Below, in pieces: positions 27,942 through 35,647 of a DNA stretch of 64,000 bases (position 1 is the stretch's first letter; each line of letters starts with the position of its first letter). The stretch spans positions 293,432 through 357,431 of the forward strand of contig NZ_PKEK01000039.1 of assembly GCF_002863225.1 (NCBI RefSeq), read 5' to 3'. A program made the position numbers and the translations under genes. The notes beneath the pieces are model-generated. The model was not told where the DNA came from. It worked only from the letters and a program-made list of their open reading frames with translations, and made no database searches. Origin of the DNA: Mycobacterium sp. (GTDB lineage Bacteria > Actinomycetota > Actinomycetes > Mycobacteriales > Mycobacteriaceae).

Positions 27942-28384
27942 CGCTCCTGGAGTCGTCGGGTCATCGTCTCGAGCACTGCCAGACCCTTCGTCAGGGCCTC
28001 GATCTGGTCGTCGCCGAGCTCGGCCAGCACGTCGGCGAGCATCGCTCGGCGGGCCGTGCGGGAGGAGTCGACGATCTGGCGGGCCGCCCCGGCCAGTCGC
28101 AGCTGACCGACCCGCCGGTCGCTCTGGTCGGCGGTCCGGATCAACAGGCCCCGGTCCACCAGCTTGGACACCAGCGTCGACGCGGTGTTGGCGACCAGAC
28201 CGAGCTCCGCGGCAGCGGCGCTGACGGAGATGCCCGGCTGCCGGGCGACCAGCCACAGCAACTCGGACTGCGATTCGGTCAGGTGTGCGGAGTCGAATTG
28301 CCGCTCTGCCGATCGGCGGAGTTGGCGTCGGAATTTGCCGACGACGCGTGATACCTCGTTGACCGGATCGATGAGTGTGCTCAC
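27938..28384 (-). CDS. MarR family transcriptional regulator
   Basis: A 148-residue winged-helix repressor. The recognition helix lies in ISVSAAAAELGLVANTASTL (about 52-71), and the wing is in RTADQSDRRVGQLRL, matching the DxRxxxxxLT pattern of the family. It heads the operon with the DrrAB-like exporter and overlaps the ATPase start by four bases. MarR proteins are released from DNA by small aromatic or drug-like ligands, so autoregulation and control of the exporter are expected. A 17-bp palindrome lies eight bases upstream of its start. Confidence 0.9.
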   Translation of the reverse strand: MSTLIDPVNEVSRVVGKFRRQLRRSAERQFDSAHLTESQSELLWLVARQPGISVSAAAAELGLVANTASTLVSKLVDRGLLIRTADQSDRRVGQLRLAGAARQIVDSSRTARRAMLADVLAELGDDQIEALTKGLAVLETMTRRLQER

Positions 28385-28391
28385 AAGTATC

Positions 28392-28408
28392 TGTTTACGA
28401 GCTAAACA
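28392..28408. promoter_or_regulatory. Candidate MarR operator
   Basis: TGTTTA-CGAGC-TAAACA has perfect 6-bp arms and a 5-base centre. It lies eight bases upstream of the MarR start codon, in a 56-bp gap. Next to it is GTGT-AG-ACAC at 28410-28419. The position fits steric autorepression. Confidence 0.55.
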
Positions 28409-28440
28409 TGTGTAGACACTATGTCCGAGCTAGCAGCGAG

Positions 28441-28938
28441 CTACTTCTCCAGACGATGGAGCACGACGTCGGCCAACGAACCGTTTTCGATGCGAGCCGT
28501 CATGTAGGTGCAGAACGGCTGCCGGCGGCGATCGGTCGGCGAACCGGGGTTGAGCAGCCGCAGGCCGGTGTCGGCCGTGGTGTCCCATGGGATGTGACTG
28601 TGGCCGAACACCAGTACGTCGGTGTCGGGGAACAGGCGCGCCATCCGGGCGTCGCGCCCGGCGCTCGAACCGGTCTCGTGAACCACGCTGAATCGCAATC
28701 CATCCAGTACCGCGTCGGCTCGTTCCGGCAACCGCGCCCGCAGTTGCGGCCCGTCGTTGTTTCCCCAGCAGGCGACGAGGCGCTTCGCTTTGCCCACCAG
28801 TCGGTCGAGTAATTCGGGATCCATCCAGTCGCCGGCATGGAAAACGACGTCGGCGACAGCGACCTCGTCCCACACCCGCTCGGGAAGATCGCGGGCCCGC
28901 CGGGGGACATGTGTGTCGGCGAGCAGCAGCAACCTCAC
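28441..28938 (-). CDS. Metallophosphoesterase, YfcE/MJ0936 type
   Basis: A 165-residue calcineurin-like phosphoesterase with all metal-ligand blocks in order: LADTH (D8, H10 region), GDW, GNND, GHSH and NPGS. Small members of this group hydrolyse bis(p-nitrophenyl) phosphate and often act on cyclic or simple phosphodiesters in the cytosol; the natural substrate is mostly unknown. It is transcribed in the same direction as the MarR operon but has a separate 56-base upstream gap. It faces the divergent 323-bp region before htdZ. Confidence 0.88.
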   Translation of the reverse strand: MRLLLLADTHVPRRARDLPERVWDEVAVADVVFHAGDWMDPELLDRLVGKAKRLVACWGNNDGPQLRARLPERADAVLDGLRFSVVHETGSSAGRDARMARLFPDTDVLVFGHSHIPWDTTADTGLRLLNPGSPTDRRRQPFCTYMTARIENGSLADVVLHRLEK

Positions 28939-29261
28939 CGGTTCATCCTGCTACGCACCGGCTGCTAGGTGTCCTTGCTGCGGGCTTCGGCGCCGGTCTC
29001 GCCGACATCGAGCGCGTCGTCGACCCCGATTGTTCGGCCGACGTAGCTGCCGTCCCCATTGACACTCTTGCGGCTGCGCGCCTCGTGCGTCTCGGGCTCG
29101 ACGTCCGACTCGGCTCGATGACCCTTACGCCCCCAAAATCGCATGCTGGGGGTTACCCGGACGACGTTGCGGGCGAAACATCCCGGTGGATCACCCGTGC
29201 CGGTGGAGTGGCACGATGCTTAGCAGCGCCGCACGCATCAGGCTCAAAGGAGAGACACGCC
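28939..29261. other. 323-bp intergenic region between the phosphoesterase and htdZ
   Basis: No convincing gene. The htdZ frame stays open through it, but the family N-terminus begins at 29262. It contains a CCCCCA/TGGGGG inverted repeat (29130-29135 and 29147-29152) and a TTGACA near 29057, without a good -10. It should hold the divergent promoters. Confidence 0.6.
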
Positions 29262-29717
29262 ATGCGCACTTTCGATTCAGTCGCCGACCTCGCCTCGATC
29301 AAAGGCGAAAGCATCGGCGAAAGTGACTGGGTGACGATCACCCAGGACGACGTCAACCTGTTCGCCGACGCGACCGGCGATCACCAGTGGATTCACGTCG
29401 ACCCGGAGCGCGCCGCCAAGGGACCTTTCGGCAAGACGATCGCGCACGGCTTCATGACGCTGGCGCTGCTCCCGCGGCTGCAGCACCAGATGTACACCGT
29501 CAACGGCATCAAACTCGCAATCAACTACGGCCTCAACAAGGTTCGCTTTCCCGCGCCGGTGCCGGTCGGGTCGCGGGTACGGGCGAAGAGCTCGCTGGTC
29601 GACGTCGAGGACGTCGGTAACGGCGCCGTGCAGGCCACCGTGTCGACCACGGTGGAAGTCGAGGGGGGCGACAAACCGGCGTGCGTCGCCGAGAGCGTCG
29701 TCCGCTACATCTCCTAG
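29262..29717 (+). CDS. htdZ: (R)-specific enoyl-CoA hydratase/MaoC-like dehydratase HtdZ
   Basis: A 151-residue single hotdog-fold dehydratase, the size of mycobacterial HtdZ (Rv0130). The hydratase-2 motif is FADATGDHQWIHVDPERAA with the catalytic Asp and His, followed by GKTIAHGFMTLALL. It interconverts trans-2-enoyl-CoA and (R)-3-hydroxyacyl-CoA. AAAGGAGA upstream of ATG 29262 decides the start; a long upstream open frame is not used. An alpha/beta hydrolase follows after 12 bases on the same strand, so they probably share a transcript. Confidence 0.93.
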   Translation: MRTFDSVADLASIKGESIGESDWVTITQDDVNLFADATGDHQWIHVDPERAAKGPFGKTIAHGFMTLALLPRLQHQMYTVNGIKLAINYGLNKVRFPAPVPVGSRVRAKSSLVDVEDVGNGAVQATVSTTVEVEGGDKPACVAESVVRYIS

Positions 29718-29729
29718 GCCGCTCGAATC

Positions 29730-30626
29730 ATGGACGCGGAGTTGACTTCCTGGCTGGACGCCGGGCTCTACTTCGACTACCTAGGCTTCGACATCTTCTA
29801 CCGGGTCGAGGGCAGCGGCCCGCCGTTGCTGCTGATTCACGGCTACCCCTTCAATACGTTCGACTGGCAACCGATCTGGCCTACGTTGACGCAACGGTTC
29901 ACGGTGATCGCGCCGGACATGATGGGCATGGGATTCTCTCCCAAGCCGATGGCCTACGAGTACTCGGTGCACGATCACGCCGATATGCACGAAGCGCTAC
30001 TCGCCCACCTCGGTATCGGCAACGCGCACATCCTGGCCCACGATCTCGGTGACTCCGTGGGACAGGAACTGTTGGCCCGCCACGAGTTCGGCCAGCAGGC
30101 GTACGGCAAGCTGGGCATCGACTCGATCACCTGGCTCAACGGCGGCATGTTCGTCGAGACCTACACGCCGCGCGCCGCGCAGAAGCTGCTGTCGGGAACT
30201 CCGTTGGGCGACATACTGAGTCCCTTGCAGAACAGTTCGTTGTCACGTCGGTTGCTCGAGCCGACGCTGCGTGAGATGTTCGGCCCGAACACCAAGCCGA
30301 CTCCGCACATGATGGACGTCTTCAGCCAGATTCTGAATTACAACGACGGCCGGCGCGTGCTGCACAAGGTGGGCCGCTTCATCAAAGATCGCCACACGCA
30401 CCGCAATCGGTGGGTCCGGGCGATGCGCGAGACGAAGGTGTCGATGCGGCTGATCGACGGGCCGATCGATCCCAATTCCGGTGCGCACATGGCGCGGCGC
30501 TACGCCGAGGTGATTCCCAACGCCGACGTGGTGATGCTGGCCGACGACATCGGTCACTGGCCCCAGCTCGAAGCGCCGGAGGCGGTGCTGGAGCACTTCC
30601 TGGCCCACATCGACCGCATCGGTTAG
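29730..30626 (+). CDS. Alpha/beta hydrolase with Asp nucleophile (haloalkane dehalogenase/epoxide hydrolase-like)
   Basis: A 298-residue alpha/beta hydrolase. The oxyanion-hole motif is HGYP at 37-40. The nucleophile elbow reads AHDLGDSVG with D105 in the nucleophile position, as in haloalkane dehalogenases and epoxide hydrolases and not in serine esterases. The catalytic His is in DDIGHWPQLEAP near residue 278. A cap domain follows between about 135 and 230. No signal peptide. It follows htdZ by 12 bases. A hydrolytic role on an epoxide, halide or similar electrophile is likely, but the substrate is not deducible. Confidence 0.85.
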   Translation: MDAELTSWLDAGLYFDYLGFDIFYRVEGSGPPLLLIHGYPFNTFDWQPIWPTLTQRFTVIAPDMMGMGFSPKPMAYEYSVHDHADMHEALLAHLGIGNAHILAHDLGDSVGQELLARHEFGQQAYGKLGIDSITWLNGGMFVETYTPRAAQKLLSGTPLGDILSPLQNSSLSRRLLEPTLREMFGPNTKPTPHMMDVFSQILNYNDGRRVLHKVGRFIKDRHTHRNRWVRAMRETKVSMRLIDGPIDPNSGAHMARRYAEVIPNADVVMLADDIGHWPQLEAPEAVLEHFLAHIDRIG

Positions 30627-30716
30627 CGGGTCGCGTCATTTCCGTCGAGACCTACGCCGGCGCGAAGAACTTCGAGTGACGTGAACGCTGGCGTCGATCT
30701 CGGCGTGCGAGGTGAG

Positions 30717-32006
30717 CTAGAACTCCGCGACCGCATGCTCCAAACGCTCGGCCAACCGGGCCTGCGCCGCGGCGCGCCGGGTAGGCAGATGCTGCGACGG
30801 GAAAGGTGTTGAGACCGGCTCGTATTCGCGCAGCGTGCGACGGGCCACCGTCATCTTGTGCAGTTCGGTGGCGCCGTCGGCGATGCCCAGCGATTCCGCG
30901 GCGATCATCATCTTGATGAACGGCATCTCGTTGGACACCCCGAGCGCTCCGTGCAGGTGCAGCGCCCGCTGCACGACGTCGTGCAACACCGTGGGCATCG
31001 CGACCTTGACCGCGGCGATGTCACGGCGCACCTTCTGATAGTCGTGGTGCTTGTCGATCAGCCAGGCGGTCCGCAGCACCAGCAACCGGAACTGCTCGAT
31101 CTGAATCCAGCTGTCGGCGATTTTCTCCTGCGTCATCTGAAAATTCGAGAGCGGACCCATCCGGGTCTGACGGGATACCGCCCGCTCACACATCATGTCG
31201 AATGCCTTGCGGGCCAACGCGATCGTGCGCATGGCATGGTGGATGCGGCCGCCGCCCAACCGGGTCTGCGCGATCGCGAACGCCTCGCCCTCACCGCCGA
31301 GGATGTGATCCGCCGGCACCCGAACGTCGGCGTAGCGGACGTAGCCGTGGGTGGCGTGTGACTCGGTTCCGACCCCGACGTTGCGGATGATCTCCACGCC
31401 CGGTGTGCCGGCCGGGACGATGAACAGCGACATCTTGTCGCGGGTGCGCGCCTCGGGATTGGTGACTGCCATGACAATGAAGAACGTCGCGTGCCGGGCG
31501 TTGGTGGAGAACCACTTCTCCCCGTTGATCACCCAGTCGTCGCCGTCGCGTACGGCGCTGGTGACGAACAAGCCCGGGTCGGAGCCACCCTGGGGTTCGG
31601 TCATCGAGTAACACGAGGTGATCTCGCCGTCCAGCAGCGGCCGCAGGTAGCGGGTCTTCTGGTCTGGCGTACCGAACAGCGCCAGGATCTCGGCGTTGCC
31701 GGAATCCGGCGCCTGCGACCCGAACACCGACGGGGCCCAGCGCGAACTGCCGAGGATCTCGTTGAGCAGCGCGAGCTTGACCTGGCCGTAGCCCTGTCCG
31801 CCGAGCTCGGGTTTCAGATGCGCGGCCCACAGCCCGTGATCGCGGACCTGTTGCTGCAGAGGCCGCAGGACCGCCATAGTCTCGGGATTCTTCTTGTCGT
31901 ACGGGTCGAGCGACGCCAGGTCGAGCGGCTCGAGCTCGTCGACCATGAAGTCTTTGACCCAGTCCAGTTTCTGCTGGAATTCAGGGTCGGTTTCGAAGTC
32001 CCACAC
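30717..32006 (-). CDS. fadE1: Acyl-CoA dehydrogenase FadE1
   Basis: A 429-residue flavin acyl-CoA dehydrogenase of the subtype with SMTEPQGGSDPG, GEKWFSTNARHATF and LGGGRIHHAMRT, corresponding in position and sequence style to Rv0131c. It introduces a trans-2 double bond into an acyl-CoA and passes electrons to ETF. GTG 32006 gives VWDFETDPEFQQKLDW, which matches the usual N-terminus. An ATG at 32042 would overlap the divergent GNAT start and is less likely. It converges with the alpha/beta hydrolase across 90 bases and is separated from GNAT by 28 bases, so both promoters must be very compact. Confidence 0.92.
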   Translation of the reverse strand: MWDFETDPEFQQKLDWVKDFMVDELEPLDLASLDPYDKKNPETMAVLRPLQQQVRDHGLWAAHLKPELGGQGYGQVKLALLNEILGSSRWAPSVFGSQAPDSGNAEILALFGTPDQKTRYLRPLLDGEITSCYSMTEPQGGSDPGLFVTSAVRDGDDWVINGEKWFSTNARHATFFIVMAVTNPEARTRDKMSLFIVPAGTPGVEIIRNVGVGTESHATHGYVRYADVRVPADHILGGEGEAFAIAQTRLGGGRIHHAMRTIALARKAFDMMCERAVSRQTRMGPLSNFQMTQEKIADSWIQIEQFRLLVLRTAWLIDKHHDYQKVRRDIAAVKVAMPTVLHDVVQRALHLHGALGVSNEMPFIKMMIAAESLGIADGATELHKMTVARRTLREYEPVSTPFPSQHLPTRRAAAQARLAERLEHAVAEF

Positions 32007-32020
32007 CCCGTGGACGCTAC

Positions 32021-32026
32021 TACTCT
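32021..32026 (+). promoter_or_regulatory. -10 box of a probably leaderless GNAT transcript
   Basis: TACTCT matches the mycobacterial TANNNT pattern and ends eight bases before the ATG at 32035. The message would start at or beside the initiation codon, and no Shine-Dalgarno is present. Confidence 0.4.
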
Positions 32027-32034
32027 GGCGTTCG

Positions 32035-32646
32035 ATGACCATCAATACGCGTCCGGCGCGCAAAGCCGACGTTACCGAGCTGTCGCATGCTCTCGGCCGT
32101 GCCTTTTTCGACGACCCGGTGTCGATGTGGATCATGCCCGACGACAAAGTCCGGGCAGCTCGTCAACGGAGGTTCTTCGCCGCGATCACCCGGCACCACC
32201 ACCTGGCCGGCGGCGGCGTGGAGGTGGCCACCGACGGGTCGACGATCGGCGCGGCCGCACTGTGGGATCCGCCGGGCCATTGGAAGCAGTCGACCCGCGA
32301 GCAGCTGGCGATGCTGCCGGCGTTCATTTTCGGATTCGGGTTGAGCCTGTCGACGGCCCGCAAGCTCGGCCGGCTACTCGATCAAATGAAGTCGCAGCAC
32401 CCCGAGGAACCGCACTGGTATCTCGCGGTGATCGGCAGCGATCCGTCCGTTCGCGGCAAAGGCTACGGCCAGGTGCTCATGCAGTCCCGGCTCGACCGCG
32501 TCGACGCCGAACACGCGCCCGCTTATCTGGAGTCCAGTAAGTCCGAAAACATCCCGTATTACCAGCGATTCGGATTCGAGGTGACCGGCGAGCTGGTCGT
32601 TCCCGGCGGCCCTACGCTGTGGCCCATGTGGCGCAAGCCGCGATAG
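32035..32646 (+). CDS. GNAT family N-acetyltransferase (Rv0133-like)
   Basis: A 203-residue acetyltransferase. The acetyl-CoA pyrophosphate loop is VIGSDPSVRGKGYGQVLM (R/Q-x-x-G-x-G/A pattern RGKGYG), followed by AYLESSKSENIPYYQRFGFE, the usual motif B region. It sits where Rv0133 is found, divergent from fadE1. The acceptor is unknown; this subgroup carries Trp/Met-rich substrate loops (WIMPDD, WDPPGHW). The ATG is preceded by no ribosome binding site, in line with a leaderless start. A small acidic gene follows 38 bases downstream. Confidence 0.9.
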   Translation: MTINTRPARKADVTELSHALGRAFFDDPVSMWIMPDDKVRAARQRRFFAAITRHHHLAGGGVEVATDGSTIGAAALWDPPGHWKQSTREQLAMLPAFIFGFGLSLSTARKLGRLLDQMKSQHPEEPHWYLAVIGSDPSVRGKGYGQVLMQSRLDRVDAEHAPAYLESSKSENIPYYQRFGFEVTGELVVPGGPTLWPMWRKPR

Positions 32647-32684
32647 GGGTTTAGCAGCCCGAACTCGAGGGCAACCGACCGACC

Positions 32685-32975
32685 ATGCCTGACGACGAGA
32701 CCCTGAGCCCGAGCGAGTCCACCGATTCCGACGAGGTTCGCAACGACGACGGCGACACCGTCGTCACCCCGCCGGACGACTGGAGCGAGGCCACCAAGTT
32801 CGGACTGACGGCCAGTGAAGAGGAAGAGGGCGAGTCCCTCGAGTACAAATTGAGCGCGGAACGGCCCGACGTGCTCGAGGACGCGGGCCCCGACGAACGT
32901 CCAGCCCGACAGCACCACGGTCAGATCAGCGGAACTCCCGAGGACGGCGAATCCCTTTTCGACGTCGAGGAATGA
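32685..32975 (+). CDS. Small acidic protein, DUF5709 type
   Basis: A 96-residue, very acidic protein. The core WSEATKFGLTASEEEEGESL followed by EYKLSAERPDV matches the actinobacterial DUF5709 pattern. No membrane segment, probably disordered in part. Function unknown. Its last 55 bases overlap the 3' end of the convergent DUF4185 gene, so the two messages are complementary at their ends. Codon use looks like its neighbours. Confidence 0.75.
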   Translation: MPDDETLSPSESTDSDEVRNDDGDTVVTPPDDWSEATKFGLTASEEEEGESLEYKLSAERPDVLEDAGPDERPARQHHGQISGTPEDGESLFDVEE

Positions 32976-34015
32976 CGGACCCGGGTGGTGTCATGCAGGG
33001 TCGCGCGGAATTGCATTGCGCGGTAAGGCCATCCGTGTGCGGTGTTCCACTGCGACACCACCAGGCCGACACCGCCGACCACGTCTAACGTCGACCCCGG
33101 CAGTACGTAGCCGCCGTAGAGTTGCGCAACGCGGCTGCCGGCGTGGTCTTCGTTGTCCCAGCCGGACCCGACCACCGCACGTTGCGGCGGAGCAGTGCGC
33201 ATCGCCGTTGGCGAGTTCGCCACGCGGTAGGCCAGTGCGTACTGCGAGGACAGGAACCCGCCCAGAATCCACCGGCCGCTGTCCAGGCGGCGCAGCGACA
33301 GCTCACCCCAGGTCTCGCCCGCCGGGGTCAGCGGCGTCGGTCGCGGGCCCCACGACCACAACCCTCCGGTCCGGCCCCAGCCGACATATCTGCGCCGGTC
33401 GCCGATGTGCTCGGGCCGAACCCGCTGCAGGATGATCCCCTTGTCGCGCTGAAAGCCGGTGGACGCCACGTAGATCCAGCCGTCGACCGGGTCGTGGTCC
33501 CAGGACCAGCACTGGGCGTGACCGCCGTGCAGCCCGGCCGGGAACGTCGCCGTCAGACGTCGCCACGAGACGCCGCTGTCGTCAGATCGCCAGATCTCGG
33601 TCCAGACCACGTTGCCGAAGCCCCGGTTGACGATCGCGTGTAGGTACAGCGCATCGCCGACACGCAGCAGGTCTGACGGAATCACCGTGCTGATGCCGCG
33701 GCGCGGCCGTCCGTTCGGCCCGGTCCGATGCGCGTAATGCCATAGCTGCTGGGCAAATTCAGCGTCGGGACCCCCGGCCCGATGGTAGGTGATCGGATGG
33801 TGGGCATCGCCGCTGCCGATCAGAATCACCGGTGAGCGCCAATACCCCTGTCCGACAACCTCGCCCGAGAAGGTGTCGCCGAACACCGAGACCAGGGATC
33901 CATCCGGGGCGATCACCGATGCGCCCAGATCGGTGCCTGTCACACCCCACCGGTCGGTGCGGCCGGGCCCGGTGATGTCGGCCACCTTGCCCTCGCGGCG
34001 ATGTGACTCGGCCAC
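32921..34015 (-). CDS. DUF4185 domain protein
   Basis: A 364-residue protein of the DUF4185 family, with propeller-like segments such as SVFGDTFSG, GYWRSPVILIG, GHAQCWSWDHDPVDGWIYV, WGELSLRRL and SQWNTAHGWPY. Function of the family is not established; mycobacterial members are often exported, but no signal peptide is visible with this start. The start is uncertain: GTG 34015 follows the stop of the DUF427 gene by five bases and avoids a frame inside that gene. The C-terminal 20 residues extend past the family core into the convergent DUF5709 gene. Confidence 0.75.
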   Translation of the reverse strand: MAESHRREGKVADITGPGRTDRWGVTGTDLGASVIAPDGSLVSVFGDTFSGEVVGQGYWRSPVILIGSGDAHHPITYHRAGGPDAEFAQQLWHYAHRTGPNGRPRRGISTVIPSDLLRVGDALYLHAIVNRGFGNVVWTEIWRSDDSGVSWRRLTATFPAGLHGGHAQCWSWDHDPVDGWIYVASTGFQRDKGIILQRVRPEHIGDRRRYVGWGRTGGLWSWGPRPTPLTPAGETWGELSLRRLDSGRWILGGFLSSQYALAYRVANSPTAMRTAPPQRAVVGSGWDNEDHAGSRVAQLYGGYVLPGSTLDVVGGVGLVVSQWNTAHGWPYRAMQFRATLHDTTRVRHSSTSKRDSPSSGVPLI

Positions 34016-34020
34016 GGCGG

Positions 34021-34815
34021 TCAGCGTGAAAATGGACTGATCGGCCGCTGCTGTCGTTCGCCGTCGACGACGACGTCGACCCGCTCGTTGAAGAACGCGA
34101 TGTGATCGCGGATGGGCGCCGCCTCGCGAAGCGGATCGCGGTACGTCCAGGCGATGTCGGTGGGGCCGGACGGAATCGAGAAGTACGACGCCCGGCCCTT
34201 GTAAGCGCAATCGCTGACGGAATCGGTCGGTTCCATGGCCACGACCACGTCGTCGGACGGCAGGTAGAAACGCGTCGGCAGCCCGGTTTCGAAGAGCAGC
34301 AGCGGTCGCGACGACTCGGCGAGAAGCCGACCATCGACCTCCACCCGGACGTGGCGACTCGCGCTCAGGATGTCGATACGTTTGAACGGGTCGTGTGGGT
34401 GCGAGATGATCGGCTCTTCTTCCTCACGCCATTGGAAAGCGCTGAAGTCGACGGTGAGATAGCCGGACAGGTCCGGGTCGTCGGCCTGGAAGGCCGCCGC
34501 CGGGATTCGCCGGTCACCGATGAGGATGTCGAACATCTCACCGGAACAGCTGTGCGCCGCAAAGGGATTGGTTGGCATCAGCACCGGCGGATCGGATACG
34601 TCGTCGAACCGTCCGGCTGGCTCCAGCGCCGCCAGGAAATCCGCCCTCGGGACCGCGTAGTCCGGGACCAGCCGGCGCGGTTCCCACACCAGCAGCCCGC
34701 GGACGGTGTCGGCTACCGGTTCGCCGGCCAGCAGAATCCGGAGACGCTTCTCGCAGGTTTCGTAGCGCAGCGACGCCAGTGCCTCGTCGAACAGGTCTCG
34801 CATTCGGGTGCCCAT
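34021..34815 (-). CDS. Tandem DUF427 protein
   Basis: A 264-residue cytosolic protein with two DUF427 units. The first, about residues 30-150, includes LLVWEPRRLVPDYAVPRADF. The second, about 155-245, includes VEVDGRLLAESSRPLLLFET, RFYLPSDDVVVAMEPTDSVS and CAYKGRASYFSI. DUF427 folds are small beta barrels without assigned enzymatic function. The second unit has the typical Y-L-P and C-x-x-K-G blocks also seen in the single-domain DUF427 protein at 54407-54781. It precedes the DUF4185 gene by five bases and is probably in its operon. Confidence 0.85.
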   Translation of the reverse strand: MGTRMRDLFDEALASLRYETCEKRLRILLAGEPVADTVRGLLVWEPRRLVPDYAVPRADFLAALEPAGRFDDVSDPPVLMPTNPFAAHSCSGEMFDILIGDRRIPAAAFQADDPDLSGYLTVDFSAFQWREEEEPIISHPHDPFKRIDILSASRHVRVEVDGRLLAESSRPLLLFETGLPTRFYLPSDDVVVAMEPTDSVSDCAYKGRASYFSIPSGPTDIAWTYRDPLREAAPIRDHIAFFNERVDVVVDGERQQRPISPFSR

Positions 34816-34836
34816 TGCTCCATCATGGCGCGGCGG

Positions 34837-35160
34837 CTAGGCCTCGTGCACCGACTCCACCGTGTAGAGGTGCGGCTCGAAGCTTTCGGCCACGTCGGCA
34901 CACTGCGCCATGTGCTCGCGGGCGACCGGGTTCTGCCGCATGGCCTGCATCGCCTCGGCGCTGCGCCACTGCGCATAGTTGACCACCCGCGTGCCGTCGG
35001 TGCTGACGTGGATGTTCGCTGAGATGAATCCGTCGATGTGCTGCATGACTTCGTCGGTGGCCGCGGTCAGCAGGTCGGCGAGCTCGCGCGCCCGCTCGGG
35101 TCGCACGGTGAACACGTTGATCAGCGTCGCGTGGTCGGCGTGTGCGGTGATGGTGCCCAT
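34837..35160 (-). CDS. Antibiotic biosynthesis monooxygenase (ABM) domain protein
   Basis: A 107-residue ferredoxin-like alpha/beta barrel protein. It has TLINVFTVRPERARELADLL at residues 12-31, GFISANIHVSTDGTRVVNYAQW and the helical C-terminus typical of ABM proteins. These are cofactor-free oxygenases acting on quinols, or heme-degrading relatives. It is divergent from a MarR gene across 52 bases that contain two operator-like repeats, so the ABM gene is the likely MarR target. The longer open frame upstream crosses the MarR gene and is rejected. Confidence 0.85.
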   Translation of the reverse strand: MGTITAHADHATLINVFTVRPERARELADLLTAATDEVMQHIDGFISANIHVSTDGTRVVNYAQWRSAEAMQAMRQNPVAREHMAQCADVAESFEPHLYTVESVHEA

Positions 35161-35171
35161 GTCGTCTCCTA

Positions 35172-35187
35172 TGTCAGGTTCTTGACA
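35172..35187. promoter_or_regulatory. MarR operator candidate 1
   Basis: TGTCAGGTTCTTGACA has perfect 5-bp arms TGTCA/TGACA. It lies 12 bases before the ABM start. It shares the core AGGTTC with a second site, and the centres are 26 bp apart. Confidence 0.5.
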
Positions 35188-35197
35188 CGAGCATAGG

Positions 35198-35213
35198 TGT
35201 AAGGTTCCTGTCA
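35198..35213. promoter_or_regulatory. MarR operator candidate 2
   Basis: TGTAAGGTTCCTGTCA is a degenerate inverted repeat resembling the site at 35172. It ends on the first base of the MarR start codon, which fits autorepression. Confidence 0.45.
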
Positions 35214-35647
35214 TGCAACCGTCTGACGCCGAACGCTCGATCGGGTATCTGGTGAAGCGGGTCCAGCAGGGACTGCGAAGACAGTGCGACTCCGCGCTGA
35301 AGTCGACCGGGATGTCGATGGCCCAGTACTCCACGTTGCGGGCGTTGCACGAACACCCGGAGGCCTCGGCCGCCGAACTCGCGCGACTCTGCTTTGTCAC
35401 CCGCCAGTCGCTGCAGGACGTGCTGGCCGGTTTACGCGCAGCGGGGCTGGTCGAGAACGCCGACGCCGAGCCTCGCGGACGCGCGCAATCGCTGGCGTTG
35501 ACCCGGCTGGGTTCGAGGCGGCTCAGCGCCGCACACACAGCTGTGTTCGCTGTAGAAGACGTTATGCTGCAGGGTATTTCAATGAAAGACCAGCGCACCG
35601 TCGCTGAGGCCCTGCTGCACTGCGCCGAAAACGTCGAGGGCGCCTAG
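35213..35647 (+). CDS. MarR family transcriptional regulator
   Basis: A 144-residue MarR protein. The winged-helix core includes MAQYSTLRALHEHPEASAAE and the recognition segment LCFVTRQSLQDVLAGL, followed by a wing AEPRGRAQSLALTRLG. ATG 35213 has no Shine-Dalgarno and overlaps an operator candidate, so the transcript is probably leaderless. It is divergent from the ABM-domain gene. This pairing usually means ligand-controlled expression of the oxygenase. The 3' end overlaps the TetR gene by four bases on the other strand. Confidence 0.88.
   Translation: MQPSDAERSIGYLVKRVQQGLRRQCDSALKSTGMSMAQYSTLRALHEHPEASAAELARLCFVTRQSLQDVLAGLRAAGLVENADAEPRGRAQSLALTRLGSRRLSAAHTAVFAVEDVMLQGISMKDQRTVAEALLHCAENVEGA

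Noticed and set aside
28911..29261. N-terminal extension of HtdZ or an extra small gene
   Set aside because: The frame is open but shows no family similarity. ATG 29262 has a strong ribosome binding site and gives the expected 151 residues.
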